DNA of 64,000 nucleotides from RPQJ01 sp963846885 (GCA_963846885.1 CAWJXS010000008.1:62001-126000), one strand, 5' to 3'; shown: positions 49,145 to 61,521, counted from the stretch's first letter. The notes: a model not told the origin generated them from the letters alone. Numbers and translations are program-made.

Positions 49145-52100
49145 TCATGTCTCGGCCACCGCGACGCGGCGGACGGCTTGCAGGGCGACCGAGAGCGAGG
49201 CGAAATCGATCGCGGTCGTCTGGGCACGGATGTCATTGATGACTGCGCGTGCATGCTCTGCGGTGGCTTTGTTGCGCGCGAGCCATTTCTCGAGTGCCTT
49301 GAGCGGGTCCGTCTCGCGGGACGATTCGAGGACGCCTTGCGCCAGCGCGCGGTGCACCTCGAACAACGCCTCGCGCAAGCTGCCGCGCGCCACGGCATGC
49401 CAGTGGCCCTCGGTGTCGAGTTCCTCGATGTGCCGCCGCAGCCAGTCGAGCCCGAAGTGCCCGCCGATGGCGAAGTAGGCCTTGGCCGCGGCGTCGACCG
49501 TCAGCTTGCGGGCCTCGGCCAGTTCGACGATGTCGGGGCCGCTGTGCAGGGCATTGCACGCCGCGATGCGACGCGACAGATCTGCAGGCACGCCGGCTTT
49601 GGCGAGCTCCGAGCTGCGTGCCTCGAAAGCCGTGCGTTCCTCGCCCTGCAGCCACTGCAGCGGCGCGTGCGTGAGTTCGCGGATGCCGGGGCGCAGGCGC
49701 GCAACCTGCTGCTCGATCCCGAGTGTCGTGCGGTGACGCTGGATCAGCCAGTACGTGGCCTGGCGGATCAGGCCGATCGTGTCGTGCATCATGCCGTACT
49801 GCAGGACCGCCGCGGCCTTGTTGTCGAGCCGCTCGATGGCGGCCCACAGATCGCGCACCTCGAACACTTCGCGCGCGATCGAGTACGCGCGTGCAACCGT
49901 TGCTGCATCTGCACCGGTGTCCTGCTGCGCACGTGCGACGAACGTCGGTCCCATGCGGTTCACGATGCTGTTGGTCGTCGCGGTGACGATGATCTCGCGT
50001 TTCAGGCGATGCTCGCCGAGCAGCGTGCCGTAGCGTCGCGCCAGGCGCGGCGGAAAGTAGCGGTCGAGCTCGAGGCTGAGGTACGGATCCTCCGGAACGT
50101 CCGACTGGATCAGCTGGGAGCTCACGGCAATCTTGGCGTAGCTCAGCAGCATGGCGAGCTCGGGTCGCACCAGTCCCTGCCCCGCGCGACGGCGATCCTC
50201 GATCTCTTCCGCACTGGGCAGGTACTCGAGCGCGCGATCGAGCACGCCGTCGAGCTCGAGCGAGCGGATGAAGTGGGCATGCTCGCCGAGACGCTCGGGT
50301 GCGCCGACCTGCAGCAGGCTGATGGCCTGGCTCTGCAGGTAATTGTCGCGCAGCACCAGCTGCCCGACTTCCTCCGTCATGGATTCGAGCAGGCGGTTGC
50401 GTTGCGGCGTGCTGAGCCGCGTGCGTTCCTGCACTGCCGTGAGCAGGATCTTGATGTTGACCTCGTGGTCGGAGCAGTCGACGCCGCCTGAGTTGTCGAC
50501 GAAGTCGGTGTTCATGCGGCCGCCACGCAACGAATACTCGATGCGGCCGAGCTGCGAGAACCCGAGGTTGCCGCCTTCGCCCACCACCTTGCAGCGCAGC
50601 GCGCGACCGTCGACGCGGACAGCGTCGTTCGTGCGATCACCGACCGCCGAGTTCGCTTCCCAGGAGGCCTTGACGTACGTGCCGATGCCGCCGTTCCAGA
50701 GCAGGTCGACCGGCAGCTGCAGGATTGCGCGGATGATTTCCTGCGGCGTGGCCTTCGGCGCGTCGATGCCAAGCAGCGTGCGAGCCTGCGGCGAGAGTGC
50801 GATCTCTTTGGCGTTGCGCGGGAATACACCGCCACCCCGCGAGATCAGCTTCGTGTCGTAATCGGTCCACGACGAGCGGGGCAGGCTGAACAGGCGCTCG
50901 CGTTCCTTGAAGGTGCGCGCGGCGTCCGGTTCGGGGTCGAGGAAGATGTGCTGGTGATTGAACGCGGCGACGAGGCGGATGTGCGGCGACAGCAGCATGC
51001 CGTTGCCGAAGACGTCGCCGGCCATGTCGCCGATGCCAGCCACCGTGAAGTCCTGCGTCTGCGTGTCGACATCGAGCTCGCGGAAGTGGCGCTTCACGCA
51101 CTCCCACGCGCCCTTGGCCGTGATGCCCATCTTCTTGTGGTCGTAGCCCGCCGATCCACCGGAGGCGAATGCGTCGCCAAGCCAGAAGCCGTATTCGGCT
51201 GCGAGCGCGTTGGCGGTGTCGGAGAAGGTTGCAGTGCCTTTGTCGGCGGCCACGACCAGGTAGGGATCGTCAGGATCCATGCGCACCGTGCGCTCAGGCG
51301 GAATCACCTTGTCGCCACGCACGTTGTCCGTGAGGTCGAGCAGGCCGCGAATGAAAATGCGGTAGCACTCCGTGCCCTCGCGCTGCACTTCCTCGCGGGT
51401 CGCGCCGGGCGGTATCTGCTTGGGAACGAAGCCACCCTTGGAGCCGACGGGCACGATCAGCGTGTTCTTGACGTTCTGCGCCTTCATGAGCCCGAGGATC
51501 TCGGTACGGAAATCCTCGCGCCGGTCCGACCAGCGCAGGCCTCCGCGCGCAACCTTGCCCATGCGCAGATGCACGCCTTCGACGCGCGGCGAATACACCC
51601 AGATCTCGAACATCGGGCGCGGCTTTGGCAGTTCGGGCAGCAGCTGCGGATCGAGCTTGAACGCCAGGTAGGATTTGGGCTGCCCGTCGGCCCCCAGCTG
51701 GTACCGGTTGGTGCGCAACGTTGCCATGATCACGGCGCGGAAGCTGCGCAGGATGCGATCGTCGTCAGGGCTCGTGACCTGCTCGAGCGCGTCGTCGATG
51801 TCCTCGGCGAACGCGCGCACTTGCGACACGCGCGTAGCAGCCTTGAGCGCGGGGTCGAAGCGTGATTCGAACGTCCACGCCAGCCTTGCCGCAATCGCTG
51901 GATTGCGGGCCAGAACTTCTTCCATGTAGCGCTGGCTGAAGGGGATGCCGGTCTGCAGCAGATACCGGCACACCGCGCGCAGGATCACCGCCTGCCGCCA
52001 GTCGAGGCCCGCCGCCAGGACGAGCCGGTTGAAACCGTCGCTTTCCGCGTGACCATGGTGCACCGCGAAAAACGCGTGTTCGAAGCGCCGGCCTTCCTGC

Positions 52101-53971
52101 TGTGGGTCGAGCGTGCGACCGCCGGCATGCTTGACCTCGAGGTCCTGGATCCAGAACGTGGATCCGTCGGTCGGCCTCACGCGATAAGGCCGCTCGTTCA
52201 GGATGCGGAGGTCGAAGTTCTCGAGCAGGGGCAGGATGTCCGACATCGCGACGGGTTCGCCGCGCCGGTAAAGACGCAGGTGCAACGCTCCCTTGCCCGG
52301 ATCGCCGGGCCGTAACTCCATGCCGAATGCGGCCGGGTTCGGAGCGAGCGCCGCGAGCTCCTGCACGTCACGAATGGCCTCCGCGGCCGACACCTCTTCT
52401 TCGTAAGCGACCGGGAATGCATCGTTGAAACGCTCCGCGAGCTGCTCGGCCGTGGCGGTCGGGAGGCGGGCGTGCAGTTCGTCGCGCAGGTGATCGGTCC
52501 AGGTGCGCATCGCGTCGGTGATGCGCTGCTCGATGCGATCCGTCTCCGCCACGACCTGGCGGGCGGGATCGGTGCGCACGAGGATGTGCAGGCGCGCGAG
52601 CGCGGACTCGGAGATCTGCACCTGCGATTCGAGGTCGATCCCCGCCATTTCCTCGAGCAGGACGCGCTCGATGCGTTCGCGCACCTGGGTGTTGTAACGG
52701 TCGCGCGGCACGTACAGCAGGCAGGAGAAGAAGCGCTGGTACGGGTCGCGGCGCGCGAACAGGCGCACGCGTTGGCGCTCATACAGGTTCACGATGCCGC
52801 GCGTCGTGCGCACGAGCTCTGGCACCGTGGACTGGAACAGTTCGTCGCGCGGGTAAGTCTCCAGCACGTGCATCAGCGCCTTGCCGTCGTGACTCGTCGG
52901 TGACACGCCGATGTGGTCGATCACGCGCTGCACCTTGTGCCGCAGCAGCGGAATTTCGCGCGGACTGGTGCTGTAGGTGTTCGACGTGAACAGGCCGATG
53001 AAGCGTCTCTCGCCGACGACGCGTCCGCCCTTGTCGAACATCTTGACGCCCACGTAGTCGAGGTAGGTTGCCCGGTGCACGGTGGAAACGGAATTGGCCT
53101 TGGTCACGATCAGCAGCGCATTCTCACGCGCCTTGCGCCGCAGCTCGCCGGTCAGCACCGTGGGTTGCGGCGACGGCCGGCCGTCCCCCGTGCGCAACAG
53201 GCCGAGGCCCGAGCGCGCGACCGGCACCAGCCGGTCCATCGTCCGGCTGCGCTCGAGCTTGTACTCGCGGTAGCCCAGGAACGTGAAATGGTTGTCCGCC
53301 AGCCATTCGATGAATTCGACCGCCTCTTTCTCTTCGCGCCGCGGAATCGCAGGCACGCCGGCATCGACTTCGCGCGCCAGGTCGAGCGCACGCTTGCGGA
53401 TCGCGGGCCAGTCGGTCACCGCGAGGCGCACGTCTTCGAGCGTCCGCAGGATGTTGTTGCGCAGTGCGTCGTGGCGTGCGCTATCGGGGATGCGCGGCAC
53501 GGCAATGTGCTGCCACGATTCCATGACGCCTGTTGCGTCCGCGCGATCGTCCATGCGCGCCAGCTTGCCGCGGCGGTCGCGCACCATCCGCAACACGGGG
53601 TGGATCATGAGCTGGATGGGCAGGCGCGAATCGCCGAGCACCACGGCGAGCGAATCCACCAGGAAGGGCATGTCGTCAGTTACGACCTCGACGATCGTGT
53701 TCGGCGATTCCCAGCCGTCGCGCTCCAGGTCAGGGTTGAACACGCGCACCTTGGGCTCGCCGGGACGGCGCGCGCTGCCGAACGCCAGGTGGCCCGCGGC
53801 AGCCGCGGCGAACTGCGCCGGGGCGCGCAGGCGGAGGTCGTCCTCACCGACTCCGCGGTAATACACCTGCACGAAGTCGCGGAGCGACACCGGCGCGCCG
53901 CGCGCCGGACGCGTCAACCGTGCGATGTCGTCGATCAGGTGCTGGCGTGCAGCGGGGATCGTTCCTGGCAT
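49145..53971 (-). CDS. gdhB: NAD-specific glutamate dehydrogenase, large (180 kDa) type
   Basis: 1,608 residues, the usual length of the L180 class. The long N-terminal region carries ACT-like parts (EVVTDDMPFLVDSLAVVLGD near residue 75). The catalytic region has ARGGLRWSDRREDFRTE, the substrate Lys in PVGSKGGFVPKQ, and GSAGYDHKKMGITAKGAWE; NAD-binding follows with AGIGDMAGDVFGNGMLLS. It converts glutamate to 2-oxoglutarate and ammonia in amino-acid breakdown. I took ATG 53971; GTG 54025 is also in frame. A MarR gene lies 37 bases upstream on the same strand. Confidence 0.95.
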   Translation of the reverse strand: MPGTIPAARQHLIDDIARLTRPARGAPVSLRDFVQVYYRGVGEDDLRLRAPAQFAAAAAGHLAFGSARRPGEPKVRVFNPDLERDGWESPNTIVEVVTDDMPFLVDSLAVVLGDSRLPIQLMIHPVLRMVRDRRGKLARMDDRADATGVMESWQHIAVPRIPDSARHDALRNNILRTLEDVRLAVTDWPAIRKRALDLAREVDAGVPAIPRREEKEAVEFIEWLADNHFTFLGYREYKLERSRTMDRLVPVARSGLGLLRTGDGRPSPQPTVLTGELRRKARENALLIVTKANSVSTVHRATYLDYVGVKMFDKGGRVVGERRFIGLFTSNTYSTSPREIPLLRHKVQRVIDHIGVSPTSHDGKALMHVLETYPRDELFQSTVPELVRTTRGIVNLYERQRVRLFARRDPYQRFFSCLLYVPRDRYNTQVRERIERVLLEEMAGIDLESQVQISESALARLHILVRTDPARQVVAETDRIEQRITDAMRTWTDHLRDELHARLPTATAEQLAERFNDAFPVAYEEEVSAAEAIRDVQELAALAPNPAAFGMELRPGDPGKGALHLRLYRRGEPVAMSDILPLLENFDLRILNERPYRVRPTDGSTFWIQDLEVKHAGGRTLDPQQEGRRFEHAFFAVHHGHAESDGFNRLVLAAGLDWRQAVILRAVCRYLLQTGIPFSQRYMEEVLARNPAIAARLAWTFESRFDPALKAATRVSQVRAFAEDIDDALEQVTSPDDDRILRSFRAVIMATLRTNRYQLGADGQPKSYLAFKLDPQLLPELPKPRPMFEIWVYSPRVEGVHLRMGKVARGGLRWSDRREDFRTEILGLMKAQNVKNTLIVPVGSKGGFVPKQIPPGATREEVQREGTECYRIFIRGLLDLTDNVRGDKVIPPERTVRMDPDDPYLVVAADKGTATFSDTANALAAEYGFWLGDAFASGGSAGYDHKKMGITAKGAWECVKRHFRELDVDTQTQDFTVAGIGDMAGDVFGNGMLLSPHIRLVAAFNHQHIFLDPEPDAARTFKERERLFSLPRSSWTDYDTKLISRGGGVFPRNAKEIALSPQARTLLGIDAPKATPQEIIRAILQLPVDLLWNGGIGTYVKASWEANSAVGDRTNDAVRVDGRALRCKVVGEGGNLGFSQLGRIEYSLRGGRMNTDFVDNSGGVDCSDHEVNIKILLTAVQERTRLSTPQRNRLLESMTEEVGQLVLRDNYLQSQAISLLQVGAPERLGEHAHFIRSLELDGVLDRALEYLPSAEEIEDRRRAGQGLVRPELAMLLSYAKIAVSSQLIQSDVPEDPYLSLELDRYFPPRLARRYGTLLGEHRLKREIIVTATTNSIVNRMGPTFVARAQQDTGADAATVARAYSIAREVFEVRDLWAAIERLDNKAAAVLQYGMMHDTIGLIRQATYWLIQRHRTTLGIEQQVARLRPGIRELTHAPLQWLQGEERTAFEARSSELAKAGVPADLSRRIAACNALHSGPDIVELAEARKLTVDAAAKAYFAIGGHFGLDWLRRHIEELDTEGHWHAVARGSLREALFEVHRALAQGVLESSRETDPLKALEKWLARNKATAEHARAVINDIRAQTTAIDFASLSVALQAVRRVAVAET

Positions 53972-54008
53972 GGCGGGGCGTCCTTGGGTCCTGGCGTTCT
54001 TTATGTAT

Positions 54009-54566
54009 TCATCGGGTGGGTGCACGGCGTGATCGGTCCCGCGCAGGGGCGGGGACCTGCGGGCGCCGTGCCCTGGGAAGACTCTTGGCCTTGAGCGCCT
54101 GCGGCGAGTCGTGAGCGAGCGCTTCCGCCCGGCTCGTGAGTTCGTCCAGCAGGCGATCGAGCGTGTCGCGGTCGGTGGCAGACAGCGTATCGAGCAGCGA
54201 GCGTTCGAACTGCAGGGCGAGGGGGGCTACTCCGCGATAGACGGCTGCCCCGGCGGGTGAAACCTGCAGGATGGACCGGCGCCGGTCGTCCGCTGCAACG
54301 GCACGGCGCAGCCGCCCGGCACGCAGCAATCGATTCACGGCGCGGCTGACCGCCACGGCATCCATGCGGCTTTTCTGCGCGACCTCGCGCGCCGAGAGTC
54401 CTGGATGGCGCATCAGCACCGCGATGACCCTCCATTCGGGAATCGTGAGCCCGAATCGCTTCTCGTACGCAGCGGCAATGGCGCTGCTCGTCACGTTGGC
54501 GAGTACGGACAGCCGGTAAGGCAGGAACGATTCGAGCTTGATCAGAGGCGAGGTCAAGTTGCGCAA
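54009..54566 (-). CDS. MarR-family transcriptional regulator
   Basis: 185 residues: SFLPYRLSVLANVTSSAIA, EKRFGLTIPEWRVIAVLMRHPG, the recognition helix region SAREVAQKSRMDAVAVSRAVNRL in the winged helix, and the wing DDRRRSILQVSPAG. The C-terminal ~30 residues are Arg/Pro-rich and not part of the fold. The start is TTG 54566; no ATG exists near the expected N-terminus. It may control the glutamate dehydrogenase gene behind it, but no operator could be recognised. Confidence 0.85.
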   Translation of the reverse strand: MRNLTSPLIKLESFLPYRLSVLANVTSSAIAAAYEKRFGLTIPEWRVIAVLMRHPGLSAREVAQKSRMDAVAVSRAVNRLLRAGRLRRAVAADDRRRSILQVSPAGAAVYRGVAPLALQFERSLLDTLSATDRDTLDRLLDELTSRAEALAHDSPQALKAKSLPRARRPQVPAPARDRSRRAPTR

Positions 54567-54622
54567 CCGGTCGCGGGCCAGAAGTTTTCGATTGTAACGA
54601 TTCCGGCGTCCCGGGCGCCAGT

Positions 54623-55738
54623 TCAGGGCCGGTGCGGACGGGCCAGGTAATCGTGGGTCTGCATTTCCGCGAGGCGACTGCGCGTGCGTTCGAACTCGAA
54701 TTGCAGTCGTTCGCCGACATACAGGTCATCAATGGGGGCGTGGGCCGCGAGCATGAGCTTGACGCCGCGGTCATAGAACTCGTCGACCAGCGCGATGAAG
54801 CGGCGCGCCGCGTTGTCTTGCAGTGCATCCAATTGCGGTACGTCGCTCACCAGCACGGTATGGAAGTCGCGCGCGAGTTCCACGTAATCGGACTGGGAGC
54901 GCGGCCCGTCGCACAGGCACGCGAAATCGAACCAGATGACTTCGTCGGCGCGCGCCACGCAGGGAATGGCACGTCCCTCGACCTGGATCTCACCGGCTGC
55001 GTGGCTGGACGGGCCGGCAAGATCCTTGAACCGGTGTTCCAGCTGGCTGCGCGTCCCGGGCAGGCGCGCGTCCAGGTACAACGGGGCCTTCTCGAGCTGG
55101 CGCAGGCGGTAGTCCTGGCCCGCATCGACGTTGATCACCTCGCAGTGCTGTTCGAGCAAGGCAATGGCGGGGAGGAAGCGCTGCCGCTGCAGTCCGTCGC
55201 GATAGAGTTCCGCGGGGGGCAGGTTCGAGGTGAAGACAAGGGTGACGTTGCGTTCGCGCAGGCCCGTGAAGAGGCCCGCGAGCAGCATTGCGTCAGCGAT
55301 GTCACTGACGAAAAGTTCGTCGAGACACAGGACACGGACATCACGAGCGATGTCGGCAGCCACTCGATCGAGCGGATCCGGCACGTCACGCAGGTCACCC
55401 AGCCGCGCGTGCACCTCTTTCATGAGCCGGTGAAAATGCTCGCGGCGCGCAGGCACGCCCACATTGGCGTGGAACAGGTCCATCAGGAACGTCTTGCCGC
55501 GACCGACGCCACCCCAGAGGTAGATGCCGTGGCCGGAGTCCTGTGCCGCGGGTTCGCCACGCACGCGGCCGAGCCAGCGACCGATGAGTCCGGCGTTGCC
55601 GCGTTCGGCGGTGTGCCGCAGGCGTCGCGCAAGTGCGTCGAGCCGCGCGATGGCCGCAAGCTGCGCAGCGTCGCTGCGATGCCCCTCGCGCGCGAGCGCC
55701 GTGGCGTAGGCCTCGCGCAGATCAGGATGTGACGGCAT
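54623..55738 (-). CDS. zapE: Cell division ATPase ZapE (AFG1-like)
   Basis: 371 residues. Walker A GGVGRGKTFLMDLF (about residue 80), LCLDELFVSDIADAM as Walker B, then LVFTSNLPPAELYRDGLQR and the C-terminal LVDEFYDRGVKLMLAAHAP typical of ZapE/AFG1. It acts on Z-ring constriction in E. coli and is related to mitochondrial Lace1. ATG 55738 gives the normal length. The acetoacetyl-CoA synthetase stop is 10 bases upstream. Confidence 0.95.
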   Translation of the reverse strand: MPSHPDLREAYATALAREGHRSDAAQLAAIARLDALARRLRHTAERGNAGLIGRWLGRVRGEPAAQDSGHGIYLWGGVGRGKTFLMDLFHANVGVPARREHFHRLMKEVHARLGDLRDVPDPLDRVAADIARDVRVLCLDELFVSDIADAMLLAGLFTGLRERNVTLVFTSNLPPAELYRDGLQRQRFLPAIALLEQHCEVINVDAGQDYRLRQLEKAPLYLDARLPGTRSQLEHRFKDLAGPSSHAAGEIQVEGRAIPCVARADEVIWFDFACLCDGPRSQSDYVELARDFHTVLVSDVPQLDALQDNAARRFIALVDEFYDRGVKLMLAAHAPIDDLYVGERLQFEFERTRSRLAEMQTHDYLARPHRP

Positions 55739-55748
55739 GCGGTTCGTC

Positions 55749-57698
<1,950 letters not shown>

Positions 57699-57707
57699 CC
57701 GACGATG

Positions 57708-59747
57708 CTAACCGCTGATCGGTTTGCGCACCATCGCTGCGGCGACCAGTTCTGCCACGTCGCGCGTGAGGATCGTCTCGTTCAGGTTCTTCGTCTTGAG
57801 TCCATCGCCGAGCATCACCGAGCAATAAGGACACGCGGTCGCGATCACGGCGGGCTGCTGTGCCAGGCCCTGCTCGACGCGCGTGACGTTGATGCGGGTG
57901 CCGATGTGTTCTTCCATCCACATGCGTGCGCCGCCGGCGCCGCAGCACATCGACTTTTCACGGTGCAGCGGAAACTCGAGCAGCGCGTCTTTCGCCACGC
58001 GTCCGAGCACGGATCGCGGCGCCTCGTACTCGCCATTGTGCCGGCCCAGGTAACACGGATCGTGCAGCAGCACCCGTTCATGGGTTGGCTGCACTGTGAG
58101 CCGGCTGTCCGCGAGCAACTGGTCGATCAGTTGCGTGTGATGCAGGACTTCCCAGTGTCCGCCGAATTCCGGGTACTCGTTGCGCAGCGAATTGAAGGCA
58201 TGCGGATCGCACGTCACGATGCGCTTCACGCCCAGCGCAGTGAAGCTTTCGACCAGCGTCGCCGCCAGTTGCTGGAACAGCATTTCATTGCCCGCACGAC
58301 GCACGCATTCGCCGGTCGTCGGTTCCTGCGCGCCGAGGATGCCGAAGGTGACGCCGGCCTCGCGCAGGATCTCGACGAACGCCCGCGCGATCTTCTGGCC
58401 GTTCTGGTCGAACGATTCCGCCGAGCCCACGTAGAACAACCAGTCGACCCGCGCAAGATCGTCGGCAGTGCGGATCAGTGGCACGTCGAGGCCTTTGGCC
58501 CAGTCGCCGCGCGTGTCCGCCGGCAGGCCCCACGGGTTCGCCTGCACCTCGTAGGCGTCGAACACGTTCTTGAGTTCGCCTGGGAACTCGCCATCCATCA
58601 TCACCCGGTGCTGCCGCAGCCGGTAGAGCTTGGGCAGCAGTTCGAGCTCGATCGGGCACGCCGCTTCGCAATAGCCGCACGTGGTGCAGGCCCACAGCGT
58701 GTCCTCGCTGATGACCTCGCCCACCAGCGCGGGCAGGTTCGCGCGTGCCTCGCCGCCACCGACGATGGCAGCACGTTGCTGCAGCAGGTGGTGCTTGAGG
58801 CTGTCGTTCACCCCTTTCATCGACAGGGGCTTGCCGGTCTGGAAAGCGGGGCATGCGTCCTTGCAGCGCCCGCACTCCGTGCAGGTGAAGGCGTCGAATG
58901 CATCCTTCCACACGAGGTCCGCCGCCGTGCGCGCGCCCACTTTCAGCTCGCTGGCGTCGGCGGAGTCGTCCATGAGCGGGCTCAGGTCGACCGTCGGTAC
59001 CGCATTGGCCGGACGGCCGCGGCGGAAGTAGAGGGCGGGCAGCGCAGTCACGATGTGGAAGTGTTCGCCCAGCGGCAGCAGGACCAGGAATGCGCAGACC
59101 GTGATCATCTGGGTCCAGTACGAGAGCGCTGCTGCCAGCGCCAGGGTCTCCGGCGCCCAGTGCGCGACCAGCCCCGCCAGCCACCCGCCGATCGGGGCGT
59201 GCGCGCGTTCGTGGGCGATCGCGGGTACCGAATCCGACCACTGCGCAAAGCGGAACGCGTCGAATGCGAAGTCCGTGAGCATGATGATCGTGATCAGGCC
59301 CAGCACGAGCAGTCCTTCGCGATTGGGCTCGAGCCGCGCCGGCTTCAACAGCAGGCGACGATAGAAGGCATAGCCCACCGCCACGAGCACTGCGAGTTCG
59401 ACCAGGTCCTTCCAGACCGTGAAGGCGTCCCCCAGCGGCCCGGTCAGCGCGAACTGTTCGTCGAAGCCGATGACGATGAGCTGCACCTTGCGGACGAGCA
59501 GTGAAACGAAGCCGAGGAAGATGACCGTGTGCATCACCCCAGGCTTCCATTCCCGCCGGATCATCCGCTGCTGCAGCAAGCCGTTGGTCAGGACCGTACG
59601 CAGACGGGTCCAGGGCTGGTCCCACCGCACCTCGGGCTGGAGGGCTCCCACGATCGCGAGCTTGCGCGCCGAAAAGTAGACGAACAGCGCGAACGCGGCG
59701 AGCAACAGCACGGTGATGCCAAGCGGACTCAAGCGGGCCTCCAGCAT
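57708..59747 (-). CDS. EtfD-like membrane iron-sulfur oxidoreductase
   Basis: 679 residues. About six membrane helices in the first 250 residues, then two 4Fe-4S motifs, CTECGRCKDACP and CTTCGYCEAACP, and two CCG domains ending HDPCYLGRHNG and SMCCGAGGARMW. This order (NarI-like membrane part, ferredoxin, heterodisulfide-reductase D-like) is that of EtfD/EMR, which takes electrons from ETF to the membrane. It is divergent from ETF:quinone oxidoreductase, which performs the same task in another way. Confidence 0.88.
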   Translation of the reverse strand: MLEARLSPLGITVLLLAAFALFVYFSARKLAIVGALQPEVRWDQPWTRLRTVLTNGLLQQRMIRREWKPGVMHTVIFLGFVSLLVRKVQLIVIGFDEQFALTGPLGDAFTVWKDLVELAVLVAVGYAFYRRLLLKPARLEPNREGLLVLGLITIIMLTDFAFDAFRFAQWSDSVPAIAHERAHAPIGGWLAGLVAHWAPETLALAAALSYWTQMITVCAFLVLLPLGEHFHIVTALPALYFRRGRPANAVPTVDLSPLMDDSADASELKVGARTAADLVWKDAFDAFTCTECGRCKDACPAFQTGKPLSMKGVNDSLKHHLLQQRAAIVGGGEARANLPALVGEVISEDTLWACTTCGYCEAACPIELELLPKLYRLRQHRVMMDGEFPGELKNVFDAYEVQANPWGLPADTRGDWAKGLDVPLIRTADDLARVDWLFYVGSAESFDQNGQKIARAFVEILREAGVTFGILGAQEPTTGECVRRAGNEMLFQQLAATLVESFTALGVKRIVTCDPHAFNSLRNEYPEFGGHWEVLHHTQLIDQLLADSRLTVQPTHERVLLHDPCYLGRHNGEYEAPRSVLGRVAKDALLEFPLHREKSMCCGAGGARMWMEEHIGTRINVTRVEQGLAQQPAVIATACPYCSVMLGDGLKTKNLNETILTRDVAELVAAAMVRKPISG

Positions 59748-59865
59748 CGGCGCCAGCCGATGGGCGAATACTGCGCTGCACTATCACGAGGGGATTCACG
59801 ATGTACAATTCGGGTTTCCACACACAGCAAGACCAGGCGCCGCGGGCGCCGCGAGGGCACGGTTC

Positions 59866-61521
59866 ATGCAGCGCGAAGCGATGGAGTTCGACGTAGTCAT
59901 CGTCGGGGCAGGACCGGCCGGCCTCGCGGCGGCCATTCGCCTGAAACAGCAGGCCACGGCGGCGGGCGGCGAACTCAACGTCTGCGTGCTGGAAAAAGGC
60001 TCCGAGGTGGGGGCCCACATCCTCTCGGGGGCGGTCATCGACCCCATCGCCCTCACCGAACTGTTTCCGGACTGGAAGGAACGCGGCGCCCCGCTCGAGA
60101 CGCCCGTGCAGGAAGACCGCTTCCTGGTGCTCACCAAGGACAAGGCCCGCCGCATCCCGAACTGGTTGCTGCCGCCCCTCATGAACAATCACGGCATGTA
60201 CATCGCGAGCCTCGGCAAGGTGTGCCGCTGGCTCGGTCAGCGTGCCGAGGAGCTCGGCGTCGAGGTGTTCCCCGGCTTCGCGGCGGCCGAGGTCCTGTTC
60301 AACGACGACGGCTCGGTGAAGGGCGTCGCGACGGGCGACATGGGTATCGGCAAGAACGGCGAGCAGAAGGATTCGTACGCGCAGGGCATGGAACTGCATG
60401 CCAAGTACACGCTGTTTGCCGAAGGCTGCCGCGGCTCTCTGTCGCAGCAGCTCATGGCGAAGTACAACCTGCGCGACGGCGTGGACCCGCAGGTGTACGG
60501 CCTCGGCGTCAAGGAGCTGTGGCAGGTGCCGAAGGAAAAGCACCAGCCCGGGCTCGTCGTGCACAGCCAGGGCTGGCCGCTGCCGAACGACGTGGGCGGC
60601 GGCTCGTTCCTGTATCACTTCGGCGACGGCCTGATTTCGGTGGGCTTCGTGACCCACCTGAGTTACGCCAATCCGCACCTGTCGCCGTTCGAGGAGATGC
60701 AGCGGTTCAAGACGCATCCCGCCATTCGCGGCTACTTCGAAGGTGGCAAGCGCATCGCCTATGGCGCACGCGCGATCAACGAAGGCGGCCTGCAGTCGAT
60801 CCCCAAGCTCACGTTCCCGGGCGGCGCGCTCATCGGTTGCACCGCGGGTTTCGTGAACCTGCCGCGCATCAAGGGTTCGCACAATGCGATGAAGACCGGG
60901 ATGCTGGCGGCCGAAGCCGCGTTTGCGGCGATCGCGGCGGGGCGAGCCAGCGACGAACTCACGGCGTACCCGGAAGCGTTCCGCAATTCGTGGGCGCACA
61001 CCGACCTGCACAAGGTCCGCAACGTGAAGCCCGGCCTGAAGTGGGGCCTCTGGGCGGGTACGGCGCACGGTGGCTTCCACATGTGGCTCAACGACCTGGG
61101 GCTGGGCGCACTCGTGGGCTGGACACTGCGCCATGGCAAGGCGGATCACGAGGGCCTGAAGCCTGCGGCGGAAATGCCGCGGATCGAGTATCCGAAGCCC
61201 GACAACGTACTGACGTTCGACCGGCTGTCATCGGTGTTCCTGTCGGGCACCGCGCACGAGGAAGACCAGCCGGTGCACCTGCGGCTGCGCGATCCGTCGG
61301 TACCGGTCGCGGTGAACCTCGCCCGCTATGACGGTCCAGAAAGCCGGTATTGCCCGGCGGGCGTCTATGAGTTCGTGCCGGCCGAGGGTGGCGGCCAGCG
61401 GTTGCAGATCAACGCGCAGAACTGCGTCCACTGCAAGACGTGCGACATCAAGGACCCGCGGCAGAACATCCACTGGGTGACGCCGGAGGGCGGTGGCGGC
61501 CCGAATTACGCGTCGATGTGA
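59866..61521 (+). CDS. Electron transfer flavoprotein:ubiquinone oxidoreductase
   Basis: 551 residues. N-terminal FAD site DVVIVGAGPAGLAAAIRL, VCVLEKGSEVGAHILSGAV, the GCRGSLSQQLMAKYNL region and the C-terminal 4Fe-4S site CVHCKTCDIKDP, with a further Cys in RYCPAGVYEF. It passes electrons from acyl-CoA dehydrogenases via ETF to quinone. ATG 59866 fits the family; the ORF extends upstream to 59713 but that part is not homologous. A TGTACAAT at 59802-59809 may be its -10. Confidence 0.95.
   Translation: MQREAMEFDVVIVGAGPAGLAAAIRLKQQATAAGGELNVCVLEKGSEVGAHILSGAVIDPIALTELFPDWKERGAPLETPVQEDRFLVLTKDKARRIPNWLLPPLMNNHGMYIASLGKVCRWLGQRAEELGVEVFPGFAAAEVLFNDDGSVKGVATGDMGIGKNGEQKDSYAQGMELHAKYTLFAEGCRGSLSQQLMAKYNLRDGVDPQVYGLGVKELWQVPKEKHQPGLVVHSQGWPLPNDVGGGSFLYHFGDGLISVGFVTHLSYANPHLSPFEEMQRFKTHPAIRGYFEGGKRIAYGARAINEGGLQSIPKLTFPGGALIGCTAGFVNLPRIKGSHNAMKTGMLAAEAAFAAIAAGRASDELTAYPEAFRNSWAHTDLHKVRNVKPGLKWGLWAGTAHGGFHMWLNDLGLGALVGWTLRHGKADHEGLKPAAEMPRIEYPKPDNVLTFDRLSSVFLSGTAHEEDQPVHLRLRDPSVPVAVNLARYDGPESRYCPAGVYEFVPAEGGGQRLQINAQNCVHCKTCDIKDPRQNIHWVTPEGGGGPNYASM

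Noticed and set aside
54009..54566. MarR protein as regulator of the catabolic palindromes
   Set aside because: It lies 8 kb outside the cluster next to glutamate dehydrogenase and has no copy of the palindrome at its own promoter; the TetR inside the cluster is a better candidate.
58285..61149. Minus-strand open frame of 954 codons
   Set aside because: It covers ETF:quinone oxidoreductase in antisense and part of EtfD in another frame; no domain is visible.
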